A DNA stretch of 64,000 bases from positions 558,001-622,000 of the forward strand of contig JABTTQ020002836.1 of NCBI GenBank assembly GCA_016081115.2, read 5' to 3'. Both the position numbers and the translations under genes were made by a program. Positions 47,141 to 60,390 of the stretch are shown here, piece by piece. The notes below the pieces were generated by a model. The model made no database searches. It worked only from the letters and a program-made list of their open reading frames with translations, and was not told where the DNA came from. How positions within the stretch are numbered: position 1 is the stretch's first letter; every line of letters begins with the position of its first letter. This DNA comes from Rehmannia glutinosa. Taxonomy: Eukaryota > Streptophyta > Magnoliopsida > Lamiales > Orobanchaceae.

Positions 47141-49050
47141 ATGTCCCCAAGTTCCTAGAATCCGAGTCTGTTGAACCCATAGTGATAAATACTCTAATTA
47201 AATTTGAAGTGAGAGTAATTTAAAATTGATGATAATCTTGAAGAATCGGTTGAGTCGAGACCAAGAGGCCAGGGGACTTGGAAGAAAGAATGAAATCATG
47301 TCAATGAGGCTTCCACAACTCAATCTCCTGCTTGTGATGCTTTTAAGGCAACTGAGGCATCAGTATGTAAAAAGGAGAAGTCCACTGGTGTCAATGAAGT
47401 TGTTGAGACAATTGAGACCCAGTTAGCTCCCTTACTCCAACCATATGTGAGATGGATGAGAGACCATCCACCTGAGTTAGTCATTGGAAATGTAAAAGAA
47501 GGAGTAAGGACAAGATTCAGGACTCAACATGAAGCTATGTTCACTTGTTTCGTTTCTCAAATTGAGCCAAAGGATGTATCACAAGCATTGGATGACACTT
47601 ATTGGGTTCAAGCTATGTATGAGTTGCTGAATCAATTTGAAAGGAACAAAGTTTGGGAATTAGTTCAAAGGCCTACTCACCAAAATGTCATTGGTACAAT
47701 ATGGGTATTCACGAACAAGATGAATGAGGAAGGATCTGTTGTGAGAAACAAAGCAAGATTGGTATTACCAAGAGGAATGTCTAGATTTTGATGAAACATT
47801 TGCATTTGCTAGATTGGAGGTACTAAGGATGTTTCTTGCATATGTTGCGCACAAGAACACGATCTATCAATTGGATGTGAAGAGTGCATTTTTAAAGAAC
47901 TTTTAGACAAAAAGTCTATGTGGAACAATCTCAGGTTACGAGCGAGTAAAACTATTGACGAAAGTCTATAAGCTCAAGAAAGCATTGTACGGTTTGAAAC
48001 AAGCAACAAAAGTATGGTATGATACATTGTCTCAATTTTTAATAGACAATGGATTTAACAAAGGAAAAGTTGATAGAACACTCTTCAGAATTCAAGATGG
48101 AGAGAGTATTTTGCTTGTTTAAATATATGTTAATGACATCATCTTTGGATCCACAAACAAAGAGTTGTGTGACAAATTCTCAAACCTTGTGCAAGGAAGT
48201 TTGAAATGAGTATGATGGGAGAGCGACTTTCTTCTTTGGTCTTCAAGTCAAGAAAATGAAGGATGGGACCTTCATAGTCAAACTAAGTATACCATATATT
48301 TAATGAAGAAATTTGGTATGGAAGAAAAGTCATCGTGAAGATTCCTATGAATACTTCTATCAAGATGGATATGGATGCGAGAAGGTAAGCTGAGTGGATT
48401 ATATAAGATATAGAGCACTTATTGGGTCATTGCTCTATCTAATTGCCAAAGAAACCAGACATCACCTTTGTAGTAGGTGTATGTGCAAGATTTGAGCACG
48501 CTCCCAAATAAAGTCATATGATTGCAACTAAGAAGATTCTCGAGATACTTGAAGGTTAGCCAAGAAGTTGGCTTATGGTATCAAAAGAAATGTGGATTCA
48601 AGTTGATTCGATATTCATACTCGACTACTATCTTTGGGTGTAGAGTTGGCGGGAAGAGTACATCCGGTACTTGTCAAATGCTTGGGAATAGATTAGTTTC
48701 TTGGTTCAAGAAGAAACAAAATTAAATATCTACATCTACAATCGAGGCAATATATATTGTTGCAAAGCATTTGTTGTGCCCAAGTCTATGGATGTGGCAA
48801 CAATCGAGAGATTATGACATTGAAGAGTTCCAATTATGTGTGATAACACAAGTGCTATTATAATTACTCGAGAATCTAGTATTGCACTCAAGAACAAAGC
48901 ACATTGATGTCGATATCATTTTATAAGAGATCATGTTGAAAAGAAAGAGTTAAGAATGAAAAGCGATTAGTGATATATTCACAAGGCCCTTATATAAATC
49001 AAGGTTTGAAGAACTTAAGAATGAACTTGAATTGATTGAACTGTGTTAAT
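47141..49050 (+). pseudogene. Element D pol remnant, second copy, with 1.8-kb deletion
   Basis: It follows 11581-11866 of copy 1 and then jumps at about 47429 to the sequence of 13694. This loses the pre-integrase and integrase region and leaves an open frame (47447-47791) over the linker and RT fingers (HPPELVIGNVKEGVRTRF, VIGTIWVFTNKMNEEG). RT and RNase H pieces continue to about 49050. The YVDD-type site reads YVNDIIFGST (about 48127). Confidence 0.75.
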
Positions 49051-49508
49051 ATGCTCGGAAGACTCATTCATCAGAGTTCAAGATGGGAGAATTGTATTTC
49101 AGAAGAGTTTTTCTCGATCAACATAGTAAATCAGCTTATTTAGTCGTTCATCAGAATTGAGTTAGCTGAACAACGGAGTCTCCATCAGCAGACTAAAGGA
49201 AGAGAGAAGCGAGTTAAATCATAAAGGAAGAAAAGTCGACTTATTTATGAACTAAGAGACAAAACGAGGTTGTTTGTATTAAAGCGGGAATGTGGTACAG
49301 TAAACGTTTGTGACAGTAACCTATGATTGGCTATAAATGTTGCTCGCATTAAATAAGACGTGATTAATGCTTTTTGCACATTTTAATCCTGACCGCTGAT
49401 CACATTTCAAATTTCAAGATCCTGAAATTGTCTCTTTGTATCTCATATATATCCAAATTCACTTTTTTCTCTTCTCACTTTACATTTTTAAGCATTTGAA
49501 AAACTCTC
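49051..49508. other. Leader-like spacer, copy of 15291-15810
   Basis: It keeps GATTGGCTATAAATG but has lost the stretch with the ATG of the extra ORF (the MAPKKST codons are absent). No gene is seen. Confidence 0.5.
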
Positions 49509-51060
49509 AAAGACTCTTGATTTTGAAAAGCTAGCGGAGAAAGTGTACTCCGGTGCACTTGTAGACGCTGAAGGCCTTGTCAAGCATTCTGCTGACATTG
49601 ATAGGACAAGGAAACTTATCAGGCACCTGGAAAAGTCAGGTTTACTGAAGTGTCTTTCAATGGAGATGGTCCACACCTTTTAGGAAGAAGTTGCGATGTT
49701 ATATGTGAACGTTGATGTTCACGATGATGGCATTCACTCTTCAATGAATGGAAAAGATGTAAAGTTGGCTGCAAACAACTGACAGAGTCGCTACATCTCC
49801 CACTCACGAGCTTAAAGATTATGAGTTCGACTACATGAAAATCGGAAGGAGATAGCAAAAAGGAGGTAGGCGATAAATTTGAATCCCTCAACTACCAAAA
49901 CAACTATCAAGGAAGAGTACCACAAACTGATGGACGTGGTGGCAAAGTGTGTGGACATCAAGTTTATATCTTACAATCAACTATCCTAAACTAAATTGAT
50001 GGTGATTGTTGCGATCATGGAAGAATTAGAGGTGAACTGGAGCGGATTCATCTTTGATAAATAATGCCAAAACACCTAGAACGTCAAGCTAGAGGATGGA
50101 AAATTCAAGAACACCCCTGGGCTATGGGCTAATCCTGGAGTATCGCGGGAGAAGAAGGGTGTGCCCCTTCGCAAAGAGAAGCCCTTTCATGTCAACAAAA
50201 GGTCGCTTAATGTGAACTTATTAGCTGCTTAGAAAAGGCGTCACGCAAAAGAAGAAATGCGAATCCGAGGGCAAATCAGCTAAAAATGTTCCCAAAGAGA
50301 TAGTGCCCATGTACCCTCTCTTGAACCATCTCACGTTGCCCCAAGGTATCGAAGAAGCGAAAACAGTTGTGCCCTAAAAGAAAACTTCCAAGAAGGAAGA
50401 AAACATCGATAAGCCCTGCAATGAATCTCCTGCAATTTGAATTAGCCATTCATGTCATGGTTGAAGGTTCGAACAAGGAGGAGGAAGAAGTCCCCTTGGA
50501 GAGGCGCTCCAAGAGACGACTTGTGAAGAAGTTTGTTGTAGCAGGCCCCATTGAAATCTGCTACAACGGACAACGACTATCCTCAACAACCAAGGAAAAT
50601 ATAGAAAAAAATTGTCGGTGACAACCGCACATGTGATTGATAAAGTAGATGTTGAGACAATTCTTTGGAGGTGGTGACTCCATCTTACCCCAAGTGGGAG
50701 AGGAACTAGCGAAGACCCTACGCCTCCGATGAACCGGGATCCCCAAAGATATCCCCGAGATTGAGGCTAGCCGCATTTGTGGAGATTATGGAAGTTGAGC
50801 ACCGTAGAGGCCAATTCATAAGGCCCTAAATGATCGAAGAGGAGGAATACATTTTTGAATTCTGGACAATTCATCATTGTGTGTGCTCTAGATGAACTAA
50901 ATTCCACCAATGTCCTTTTCGAGAAAAAGGAAGCTAAGAAGGCAAAGGCTTTGGAGAAAGCTAAGGGTTCCCGCCTCACATTTGCCCTTTTTCGATCCCA
51001 ATATCCCGAGAGAGTGCCTTGAGTAGTGGTGAAGATCACCTATCGAAGGAGATGATGCTC
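49509..51060 (+). pseudogene. Extra ORF remnant, second copy
   Basis: It is collinear with 15811-17400 and more broken. A basic/acidic part (50367-50621, VEGSNKEEEEVP then RRSKRRLVKK) is the best-kept piece. Start codon missing. Confidence 0.55.
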
Positions 51061-51747
51061 ATATTATTTTAACTATAATAGAATTATTTTATGCATTGCA
51101 CATTATCATTTTTTTTTATTATTTTATGTTGCTCTTAAATTTATATAGAATAAAAGATGGCCCAATTTTAAAATTTGGCTCACGTAAAAAAATTGATAGA
51201 TGACATAGAATCATATTATGTTGTTGGAGAAAGAAATGAAAGGTGTATGAAAGATTTAGAGAGAAATTGTCCTTTATGTAATAAAAATTAAATCGATTCT
51301 TAAACAATAAGATATATTTTCAAACAAGCAAAGAATATTTTATTATTTTTAAGGTAAGAAAATATAATATTTTATTAATTGTTATATATAGCTTTAATTT
51401 ACATAAACATAAGGGTGACAGCTTCCTGCAAGCACCTCTTTCTGTCCTCTTTCTGTCCTTATATGTATTTGTGTATGTGTGTCAACGAATTACAAAAAAT
51501 GCTATATAAATCAAACAATAAATTATATAAATATGTTTGCTAACCATAAATATGTAAATTGTTCCATCCAAACGCACCATTTTTAATCAAGAAAAAAAAA
51601 GAAATTAATAAAAATTAAAGTCAAAATTAAACTAGAGAGAAAAGCGCCAAGTCATTATTCCCACCCACTAACGGATATCCAACATTTAGTTTGTTTTTTA
51701 TAAAACCGAGAGAAATTAATTTCCCCTTTGTTTCTCCAACCTAAGTC
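51061..51747. other. Non-coding, copy of 17401-18122
   Basis: No gene; the 3' flank of the second REM A1 copy. Confidence 0.5.
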
Positions 51748-54700
51748 CTAGTGCATATTGCCACGTATATAAAGCGACGTTGAGGTATGGGCGTCGATCT
51801 TCTCCTTGTATGAACTCGCAGATGCATCTATCATCTTTTGCCACTAAGTTCAATCGGCAAAGTCTTCTCCATCCTCCGGTGACTACCATCCTTCCGTCCT
51901 TCCATTTCTTGCACTTCACACGAAACTCCCTTCTTCTAGGATCAACTAACGTAATCTCTTCGGTGAAGTCAATGTTGAAATCTTTGATAAAATCCATGGG
52001 AATAAACTATCATGACAATGAGAGTAACACATTAAAAAATAAAATATCAAAAGTAGTTGCAATAATTAAAACTCTTATTATTTTCTATTAAGATATTGTA
52101 TTATATATATCGTCCAATGCATTTCAACAATTGCTATCATGTGTAAAATTAATTAGTTGATGTCTTCTTTCACTACAAACAAAAAGGGAAATTGTGGCGA
52201 AAATATTATAATGGAAAGATTGTAATAGAAAATCTATATATTCGATCGAATCGTACAATATAAAAAAAGTTGTAATGGGAAATTCAGTTTCTAATGTTAT
52301 GTACTTCTAAGATATGGTGGGTACAATAAACCTTACCAAGTCGACCTTTCGTGATTGCGTTACTTTTGTAACAAAGTAAGGATTTATAGGTTGTTGGGCG
52401 ACCCACTGGAAGATCTCCATACCATAGCAATCACGGCTAGATTTTTTTGGCGTGTGTTTGTACTAGTACCAAGAGCCACCTTTTTTATTTATCACTAAGA
52501 AGATTAAAAGAAACCATGAATAAGTGAATCACATGTTGCAAGAATATCGACAAGAAATATAAATATTAGAACATACACGTATTAACTAGTTCTTGTGTTG
52601 ACTCTTCATGTTTGATCTCTTGATGCCTTTCTCGCACATCCTTGATCTCTTCATCATCACCCATAACATTCTCATTGTCATCTTGTTGAGTGTCATCATA
52701 GTCATCATCACCATAACCATCACCGAGCCTTCATTATTATCCTTATCATCATCATCAACATGTTGGGAGACCGCTCCCGCTTTTCTAAATTCTCGCGCAT
52801 AAATGGTGACTTTTTTTCAGTTGCAAATGTCCCATACAATTTGACAAAAAACCAATTACCACAGTAATATTCGAACACCAAAATGTCTCCACTTGTAAGT
52901 AAATTATCACGTGCAAACTTGACCCAACCATCAAGAAAGTACCAATAATCCCCAATTTTGCCCACTTTTACTTTGTCCACAAGTTGTTGTATCGATCTTT
53001 GAAGTATACTTTCTCGGCAATCCTTGTTTGAGGCTCCGAATAAATCTTTGGAGGAATTTTCTAAAGCACGCAAAAAGTCAAATAGGTTTGGATGAAAGAG
53101 TAGATTCAATACACAATAAATGAATTTTTACCTCTTTTATTATTAAAAATTGCATTACACGCGTATTTTTTTTTTAAAAAAAAGAAATTACATATTAATT
53201 TTTCAATTTTCAAAATTTCAAATAGATGTTCATAAAAAGAAAATACGTGATTGAAATAGTATATACATCAGTAATTAATATATTTCTACATGTTTATATT
53301 TAAAGTCACCATGCTAATATTGAAGAAAAAGTAAATCCTATGTTATATCTAATGACATCCTCTCCAAATACAAATGAAAAGGCGAAAAAGAAAAGATAAA
53401 TAAGTTAGACATTTCCATCTTTTATAAGTTGGCTATTTTGTTTTTACCAAGTGATAGAAGTTTATTTGGGCATTATTTACTCTTTTTCTAAAAAAAAAAA
53501 TACAAGGGGTTTATATGCTTTTTTTCTTCAAAACAGAGTGGGTAATATGCCTTTTTCAGAACCCATGGGAACAAAATGCTATTCACCCATTAAAACATGC
53601 AACTTAAATATATCTTAGTTGTTCAAAACTTCTGATTAAAACTTTTTTGACAAACAGGGATATAGTAGTTAACAACCAACCATATCAGAGATGATTGGCA
53701 TATAATTTAGAAATATAATTTATATCCTAAATAATCTAATAAAACTACGTAATATTTTCTTATTCAGAATAAAAATCAAAAAACTAAATTAAGTAATACA
53801 TAAAATAAATAAAAAAATAAGTTTGTCAAGAAATATAGCTTGTTTAATAAAATTAAACTTAAAGATGAGGAGATGTGAATTTGTGAAACAAATTCACTAG
53901 TAATAAGTAATAAAAATAGATATAAGATATTAAAATTATATTTATTTTTAAAAAATAAAAATAGCGGTCTAGCAGGTTAGCCCGGTTAACCTTTAGGCTA
54001 CTCCTAACGGACTTCAATTTAAACGGTCCGGGCCAAAAAGACCTAATTTAAATGGGCCAAAATTATTCGGCCCTAATTCTCCTTTTTTCGGTTAAACGGT
54101 CCGGGCCAACGGGCCGCGACCCTTTTTAACATCTATATGCTCAACACATGAATAAATAACAAAACCTCTTTATAAAAAAAAAAATCCTCTTAATAGATTT
54201 GGTGCGAGAATGACAGTGACACAAACCCATTTTTCACAATTATTTAACAATTATAATTAGTTAGTACAATTACAAACATTTGAGTGTTCATAAGTTTTAT
54301 TAGTATTTATATTTATTGATGATTTCGTTTATTTAATTCGAATTATTGGAAACCCTAAAATAAAAAAGAAAAGAAAAAGATGATGAATTCATTAATTCAA
54401 TTTAGTACTTGGTATAATATTTTGACTCATTAAAATATTAAGTTATAAATTTTTCAATTCGATTCATTTTAGTTTCAATGAGCAACAATCAGCGCTAATT
54501 ACAAACAAATGCTCTATAAATCAAAGAACAAATTATAGAAATCGCAACTATGACCAGTTTAGTGCTTTCAGGTATAAATATGTAATTTGCTAAGCAGAAT
54601 TAAACCCAAAAATGTTCCATCCAAAAACACCATTTTTAATTGCAAAAAAAAAAAAAAAAAAGAGATTAAACGAAATTAAAGTCGAAATTAACATAGATAG

Positions 54701-54769
54701 AAAAACTACCAAGTCTTTCTCATTGATTTCAGCTATGAAGACCTTGAAGAAAGCTGGAGTTGTCGTCAT
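51748..54769 (-). pseudogene. REM double B3 gene, copy B1 of A1, broken as assembled
   Basis: Exons can be placed by homology: 54769-54710 (intact, identical peptide to A1), 53060-52577, 52479-52337, 52006-51748. Exon 2 has the same net length as in A1 (484 nt) but contains frame changes near 53046 (CTG to CTTTG), 53012 (CTGG to CGG) and 52972 (ACTGTCC to ACTTTGTCC). Exon 3 is 3 nt short and exon 4 is 1 nt long, which alters the last residues. Long stretches are still clear (YWYFLDGWVKFARDN; GRMVVTGGWRRLC). Because the breaks I traced fall at CAG/CTG positions, assembly error is a real alternative to true decay. Confidence 0.75.
53701..54137. mobile_element. Truncated hAT element in intron 1 of copy B1
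   Basis: This is the right half of the element at 20262-21218, followed by the same target-site sequence TGCTCAAC (54138-54145). A deletion of about 0.7 kb (copy-1 positions about 20092-20787) ending at 53700 removed its left end and the left target repeat. Confidence 0.8.
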
Positions 54770-55592
54770 CCTTTTGTTGAAATTAAATCTGATTAAAAAC
54801 TAACTCAGATGGAAAATGAAAAAGGGGACTAATTAATTTGTGGATTGGGATTTGAGGTTATTAAAAAAGGGGACTAATTAATTTGTGGATTGCCTGCTGA
54901 GAATTGTGTTGGAATTGTCAAAGTGTGAGGAGATTTAGATTTAAATAATAAATAAATGACATACGATTTATGGAAATAAAATGAATTGGGCCATGCCATT
55001 ATTTTTTCACTCGTGCAGGTTGGAATATTGGAGAAGAAAAGTAAATAAAATTGAGGAGATTTTTTACCTTTTAAGTGACATGGATATAGATAATTAATAA
55101 GGTAAAATCATTAATTTTAGATTTCTTTTAAATTTTTGTTTCCATTTTGTGTCGCATTGTTCAACGTTCGGAAACTATACCTTTGAATTAATTTGAATTA
55201 TTTATGAAATAAGGTGCATATTTAAAACCTTATTTTGCAGAAGTGTGTTTTTTATGAAACACTTGGCAATATATATAGATGTGTTAAAAAATCGATATTG
55301 AAAAATCCACTCGTAATGGACTTATTATTCGAGAAGTGAAGCCCGGTTCCCCTTAAAAGCCCACATTACTAATTTAAAAATACAAATTCATCATGACGAA
55401 CTATTATAATGTATAGCACAATAACTGCAAGTAATTTCTAAAAATTCATAGCAATATCTGTTGGATTTGTAAAACATTTTATACCAAGTATAAATGAGTG
55501 ACACTACCATAATTATGATTCCATCACAAGTTCATACTTTCCTCCGCATAACTATTCCATAAAAGTTTAAAGAATATCCTTTTACCCTAGTT
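54770..55592. promoter_or_regulatory. Intergenic region between REM copies B1 and B2
   Basis: It is collinear with 21855-22678 and very similar. It should hold the B1 promoter. No separate gene is seen. Confidence 0.4.
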
Positions 55593-57451
55593 TTATGGCA
55601 TATTGCCACGGACAAAAGCGACATTGAGGTATAGGCGCCGACCTTCTCCTTGCACGAACTCGCAAATGCATATGTCATCCGGTGTGACTAAGTTCACTCG
55701 CATAGGCTTCTCCATCCTCAGGAGATTATCATTCTTCTATCTTTCCATTTCTTGCACTTTGCACCAAACTCCCTCCTTCTAGGATCAACTAGTGTAATCT
55801 CTTGTGTGAGGTTAATGTTGGAATTTACGATCACCTCCTCGGAATGAACTATCACGATTAAGAAAAAAATATGTTATACAAAAAAAGATATCCAAAATAG
55901 TTGCATTAATCCAAACACTTATTTAACTTCTATTGCGATATTGTATTACATCACCCACCGTATTGCAACAATTGTTGTCACGTATAAAATTATTTGATAT
56001 GATCTCTTTTTATACGTTAGCTATTCTATAAAGCTTACACTATATGGTAATCACACAATTTGTGCAATATATATATATATATATATATATATATTCTTTG
56101 TAATAAAAATCCTATTCGAACCATAAAGACAAAAGAGAAAAATTTTAATATCAACAAATAGTTCCATTTAAATGCTAATTACATTCAAGATGGTGGATAT
56201 GATAAACTTTACCAAGTCGACTTCCGCTTTTCCCTTATTTTTGTAATGAAGTAAGGATTTGTAGGTTTTTGTGCCATCCGGCTCGGAAGATCTCCATACC
56301 ATAGCAATCACCATTAAAGTTTCTTGGCGTCGATTGCTACTAGTGCCGACTCCGCCTAAACAATTTATTTTTATCATTAACCAAATTATAAAAATATATA
56401 ATATGTTAAACACATGTTGTAAGAATATCGACAAGAAATAGTAAATGTTGGAAAGATACGTATTAACTAGCTCATGTGCCGACTTTACATGTTTGGTCTC
56501 TTGATGTCGATGACATATCATTACAATCCTCAATCTCATCTTCATCATCATCCTCATCCGGTTCGGGCTCATTATCATCATCATCACCATCACCATTACC
56601 ATCACAATCACAATCACCATTATTATCATTCTTATTCTCATCTTGTTCGGTCTCATCACCTTCGTCATCATCATTATCACTATAATCACTAATATGTTTT
56701 GAGACCCGCTCTTGTTTTTCTAAATCTTGGCGCATAAATGGTGACTTTTTTCAATCGCGAGATGGCCCATGCATTATTTTGACAAAAACCAATTACCACA
56801 AAGTAATATTCGAACACCAAAATGTCTCCACTTGTAAGCAAATTATCACGTGCAAACTTAACCCAACCATCAAGAAAGTACCAATAATCCCCAATTTTTT
56901 CCACTTTTACTGTCCACAAGTTGTTGTATCGATCTTTGAAGTATACTTTTCTCCGGCAATCCTTGTTTGAGGCTCAGGAGTAAATCTTTGGAGGAATTTT
57001 CTAAAGCACGCAAAAAATCAGACGGGTTTGGATCAAAGAGTAGAATCAATACACAATAAATGAATTTTTATCCTTTTTAATATTAAAAAATTGGCGCATT
57101 ACACGCGTAGTTTTCTTTTTAAATGTTCATAAAAGTGTCACTTTTTATACTAAAAATATCATTTTCACCCTAAAAGTGCAACCCGTTGCGCCGTATGATC
57201 GTCTTACAAGAGACCTAATCTTAGAAACAAATGCCCAAAAAAATTTAAAAGATTAAATTATAGATAGATGGTTCGTTAAGCATAAATCCATAAACCAACA
57301 AGTAACATGATTCCGACCGAGAGAACACCATTTCTTATTAAGAATAAGACATAAAGGAGAGTCAAAATTAACATAGATAGAAAAACTACCAAGTCCTTGA
57401 CGTTGATTTCAGCTATGAAAACCTTGAGGAAAGTTTGGATTCGAGCGTCAT
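55593..57451 (-). pseudogene. REM double B3 gene, copy B2 of A2, broken as assembled
   Basis: Exons by homology: 57451-57390 (62 nt instead of 60, frameshifted after the ATG), 57000-56460 (541 nt, the same net length as A2, with internal indels), 56355-56213 (143 instead of 146), 55848-55593 (256 instead of 258). The B3 blocks (YWYFLDGWVKFARDN, GDILVFEYY) and the long Asp-rich linker remain easy to see. The indels I traced sit at positions that are CAG or CTG in A2, for example 56798 CAAAG for CAG and 57433 TTTGG for CTGG. Confidence 0.75.
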
Positions 57452-59420
57452 CTTTCCCACCTAGTAATGGATATCCGATTCGATCTCTGAGAAACTAATA
57501 ATAAGAAGAAAAAATCAGTTTATTTCGATAATGAAAAACAAAAGACAGATTTGATTGTGTGAAGTGAAATGTGGTTTAATTTCTTATTATTTTATGTAAG
57601 TATAAAGTATATTTAGATTGTTGTCATATAGTTTTACAAAAATTGAGAGATTTTGTTTTATCGGATTTTCTATATGTCAGTATAATTTAGTAGTTTACAA
57701 GAAAAGATTAATTTAAGAAAATAACAGACTAACAAAATTTAAAATTAGAAATAAATATAATTTCAATAAACATATACATATATATATATAATATATATAA
57801 TTCCAGAAACTGATCAAATGATGAAAAAAAAGGGTAAATGACGAGATACAAACACTAAACATTAATTATCCACAGCTAGATACAGAACAAAAAAACTCCA
57901 ATTTTCCGTAATGTAAAAAAACACGGTAAATGATTGAATTTAAATCTAAGAATATCAAGAAATGAGCAAAAATGTTTACCTTGTTCGCGTTAGGATTGCC
58001 AAATTTGCACCAACAAAGAGAGTAGTTCGCAAATACAAACAATGAAAGATATGTTACCTCTTACATATTTGATTCTGATAACAAATGCTTAAATCAATGG
58101 AAATGCAAGAAGATGAAGGTAAGAACATGCGTAAGGAGATAAGATTTTTAATTAATTAGAAATACGAACAAGAAAATCACCGAGCAAAATTTATCAATTT
58201 TGAGAAATGTACACAAATGGAGAACAATATATATAGATTTAAAGGACAGAGAGAACTCATTAACTACTAGGGTTCACACGATGGCGGCGGAGGTAGAACC
58301 TTATAACTTTCAATATATACGAGGCATATATGATATTTACTGACTTTTCAGGGGTATATGAGGTTTTTTGGTGGAAAATTAGAGCAGAAGTGGAATTTTG
58401 CGTTGGGTGGGATAATGGGCCCAAATTGTACAATAATCAGAATGTGTTATGGATACATAATCCAAAGATTACTGGATTAAGGTACAAGCTCAAACTGCAT
58501 CAAATGTCTTGTCCATGCTTCCAAACATGTGACCCAACAGAATTATATAGTTTTTCCAACAAAATACAACTCCCGAAACATGCTTGTATTGTATTGTTAT
58601 TTATCTACCAGGATTTTATAGACCACAAAGTCCCTATTTTCCATTGCATGGGTCTTGTCACTGTGTAGTAATATTGAGGTATATGTACATAGTAAGATCT
58701 TAACTGTCTATTAATTTTTTTTCAAATATGTCGTAAAAATTTGTATTAATAGAAGTTGACTTTTCTGTGAAAATGAGTAAAATTGGCTTGACACGTTTTA
58801 ATATAGTGAAGGATTTGATGTATAAATAAATGTTGACAAATTCTATATTGACAATCCCGAAAAACATACTAATGGTTTGTAAAATAAGGAATGTGGATGT
58901 TTTAGTACAATTTCACGTTAACAATTGGTAACAATATATTCCATTAATGTTTTATCCCTTTTTTGTTATCAATTATATAATTTTTTATTACATTGACTAG
59001 TGCTATTAAAGCCGGTTAAAGCCCATGCCAGGCTTTCGGGTCATGTAGAAGGTCTTTTATTGCAATATAAACTTTTCATGACCCAATTCAAATATGGAAT
59101 TTTTTTAAATACAAATTACGAGAGGGTGGGAGTCAAATGGGAATCCAACCTAGACACATGCCTGAATTTTACTAACATCTTGCCGCTAAACTACCAATAA
59201 ACTACCAATTGATTCTCTATTATGGAAATTTTTCAAGACAAACAATTAGGTATAATTCGATTAGTTACAATCAATAGTTTTGTATGGAACTAATTAGACG
59301 ATTGATATACCCATTTGTGGCCAAAGTTAAACCTAAGGCTCTAAATTTTAATGTTTTAGGACATTAATTTTACCTTCTATGATTTCATTTTTAATATTAA
59401 TATTCTTATCTTATACTATG
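57452..59420. other. Non-coding flank, copy of 24515-27184, end of duplication at 59133
   Basis: It contains the copy of the A2 leader and promoter (about 57980-58220) and the empty site of the solo LTR (AGTAC, about 58905). The open frame 58330-58668 is not kept in copy 1 and is rejected as a gene. After 59133 there is no match to copy 1. Confidence 0.5.
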
Positions 59421-59931
59421 TGTTAAAATTGGTGAGTTGAATTTTGAGCAATCCATATTCTTTTCTTGAAATGTTAAAGAAATCACATGATTTGTCTTGG
59501 ATTGATGACAAAGCAAGAGATTTCTTTTGATTGATGTCAAGCTAATTAATATACTTTGGATATGGAATTATCCAAGGTATGTAATTTTCATCTATAAATA
59601 GATGATGATGTTATTCATTGAAGACACACAAAATAAAGAGAGAGATAAAATTGAGAGTTGGGAAATACTTGAGAGAAGATTCTATTGAGTTAATAGTGAG
59701 ATTATTTGTTTGGGGTGTTGGGATTAATTAGAGATATATTCTCTAAATGTTGCAAACTCTCAATTGTTATTTCTGTTATAATTGGAATCACTCATATGCC
59801 CATAGACGTAGGCTTGTTTCTAACCGAATCATGTAAAATTCTTATGTCGCTTATTTTTGTTACATTTATTATCTTAATTTTGTCTTTCAGTATAAATAGA
59901 TGTATCAATTGATGATCTTGCTAACCTAACA
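59421..59931 (+). repeat. 5' LTR of Copia element F (511 bp)
   Basis: The ends are TGTTA ... TAACA. A TATA box (CTATAAATAG, about 59592) lies inside. AGC and a decayed primer-binding site GGTATCGTATC follow at 59935. A Copia gag begins at 59993. No 3' LTR is found. Confidence 0.6.
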
Positions 59932-59992
59932 AGCGGTATCGTATCAATCTTTGGTTCTTAGTACATTTATTTTGTTATTATCCTTGTTAAGG

Positions 59993-60390
59993 ATGTCGAC
60001 GACAAAATTTAATTTCGTGAAATTTGATCGAAATTGATAAAATTTCACTTTATGGCAAGTTCAAATGCAAGTTGTTCTTGTTCAAAGCGGAGTTTAGAAA
60101 GTCGTTAAAGGTGTTAAACCAACCAACACGAGTGATGCAAATTGGAAGGAGATGGATGAAAAGATACTTTTCGCTATTCAATTATCTCTCTCCAATAAAA
60201 TTTTGCGTGAGGTTATTTCTGAAAAGACCACAAAATCGTTGTGGGAAAAATTGGATTCTTTGTATTTGAAAAAGACTCTCACAAATAAACTCTACAAAAA
60301 TAATGCATTTATTCACTTCACATGAGTGAAGGGACACCTCTCGATTTCTCATATTAACGAGTTTGAATCTCTCTTCATGTATCGGAAAAT
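59993..60390 (+). pseudogene. Copia gag remnant of element F
   Basis: It starts ATGTCGACGACAAAATTTAA (MSTTKFNF). Across frames it shows the gag core: WKEMDEKILFAIQLSLS, LREVISEKTTKSLWEKLDSL, LTNKLYKN. It breaks off after an in-frame stop and a 'HINEFESLF'-like piece at about 60375. The rest of the element is missing. Confidence 0.65.

Larger units (their letters stand above)
40013..59133. repeat. Segmental duplication, copy 2
   Basis: It matches copy 1 base by base over long stretches. Differences: the MULE insertion (42446-45490), a 1.8-kb deletion at 47429, a 0.7-kb deletion at 53700, and many 1-3 bp changes at CAG/CTG sites. Homology may begin further left, at or before the Copia B 3' LTR, but copy 1 is not available there. 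Confidence 0.9.

Noticed and set aside
56474..56735. His/Ser/Met-rich frames over the Asp-rich linker of the REM genes
   Set aside because: These are reading-phase and opposite-strand images of the (GAT)n-like acidic linker in exon 2, not separate genes.
58330..58668. 112-codon open frame upstream of REM copy B2
   Set aside because: The equivalent stretch in copy 1 (about 25410-25745) is broken by a stop and the peptide matches no family I know; it is not kept as coding.
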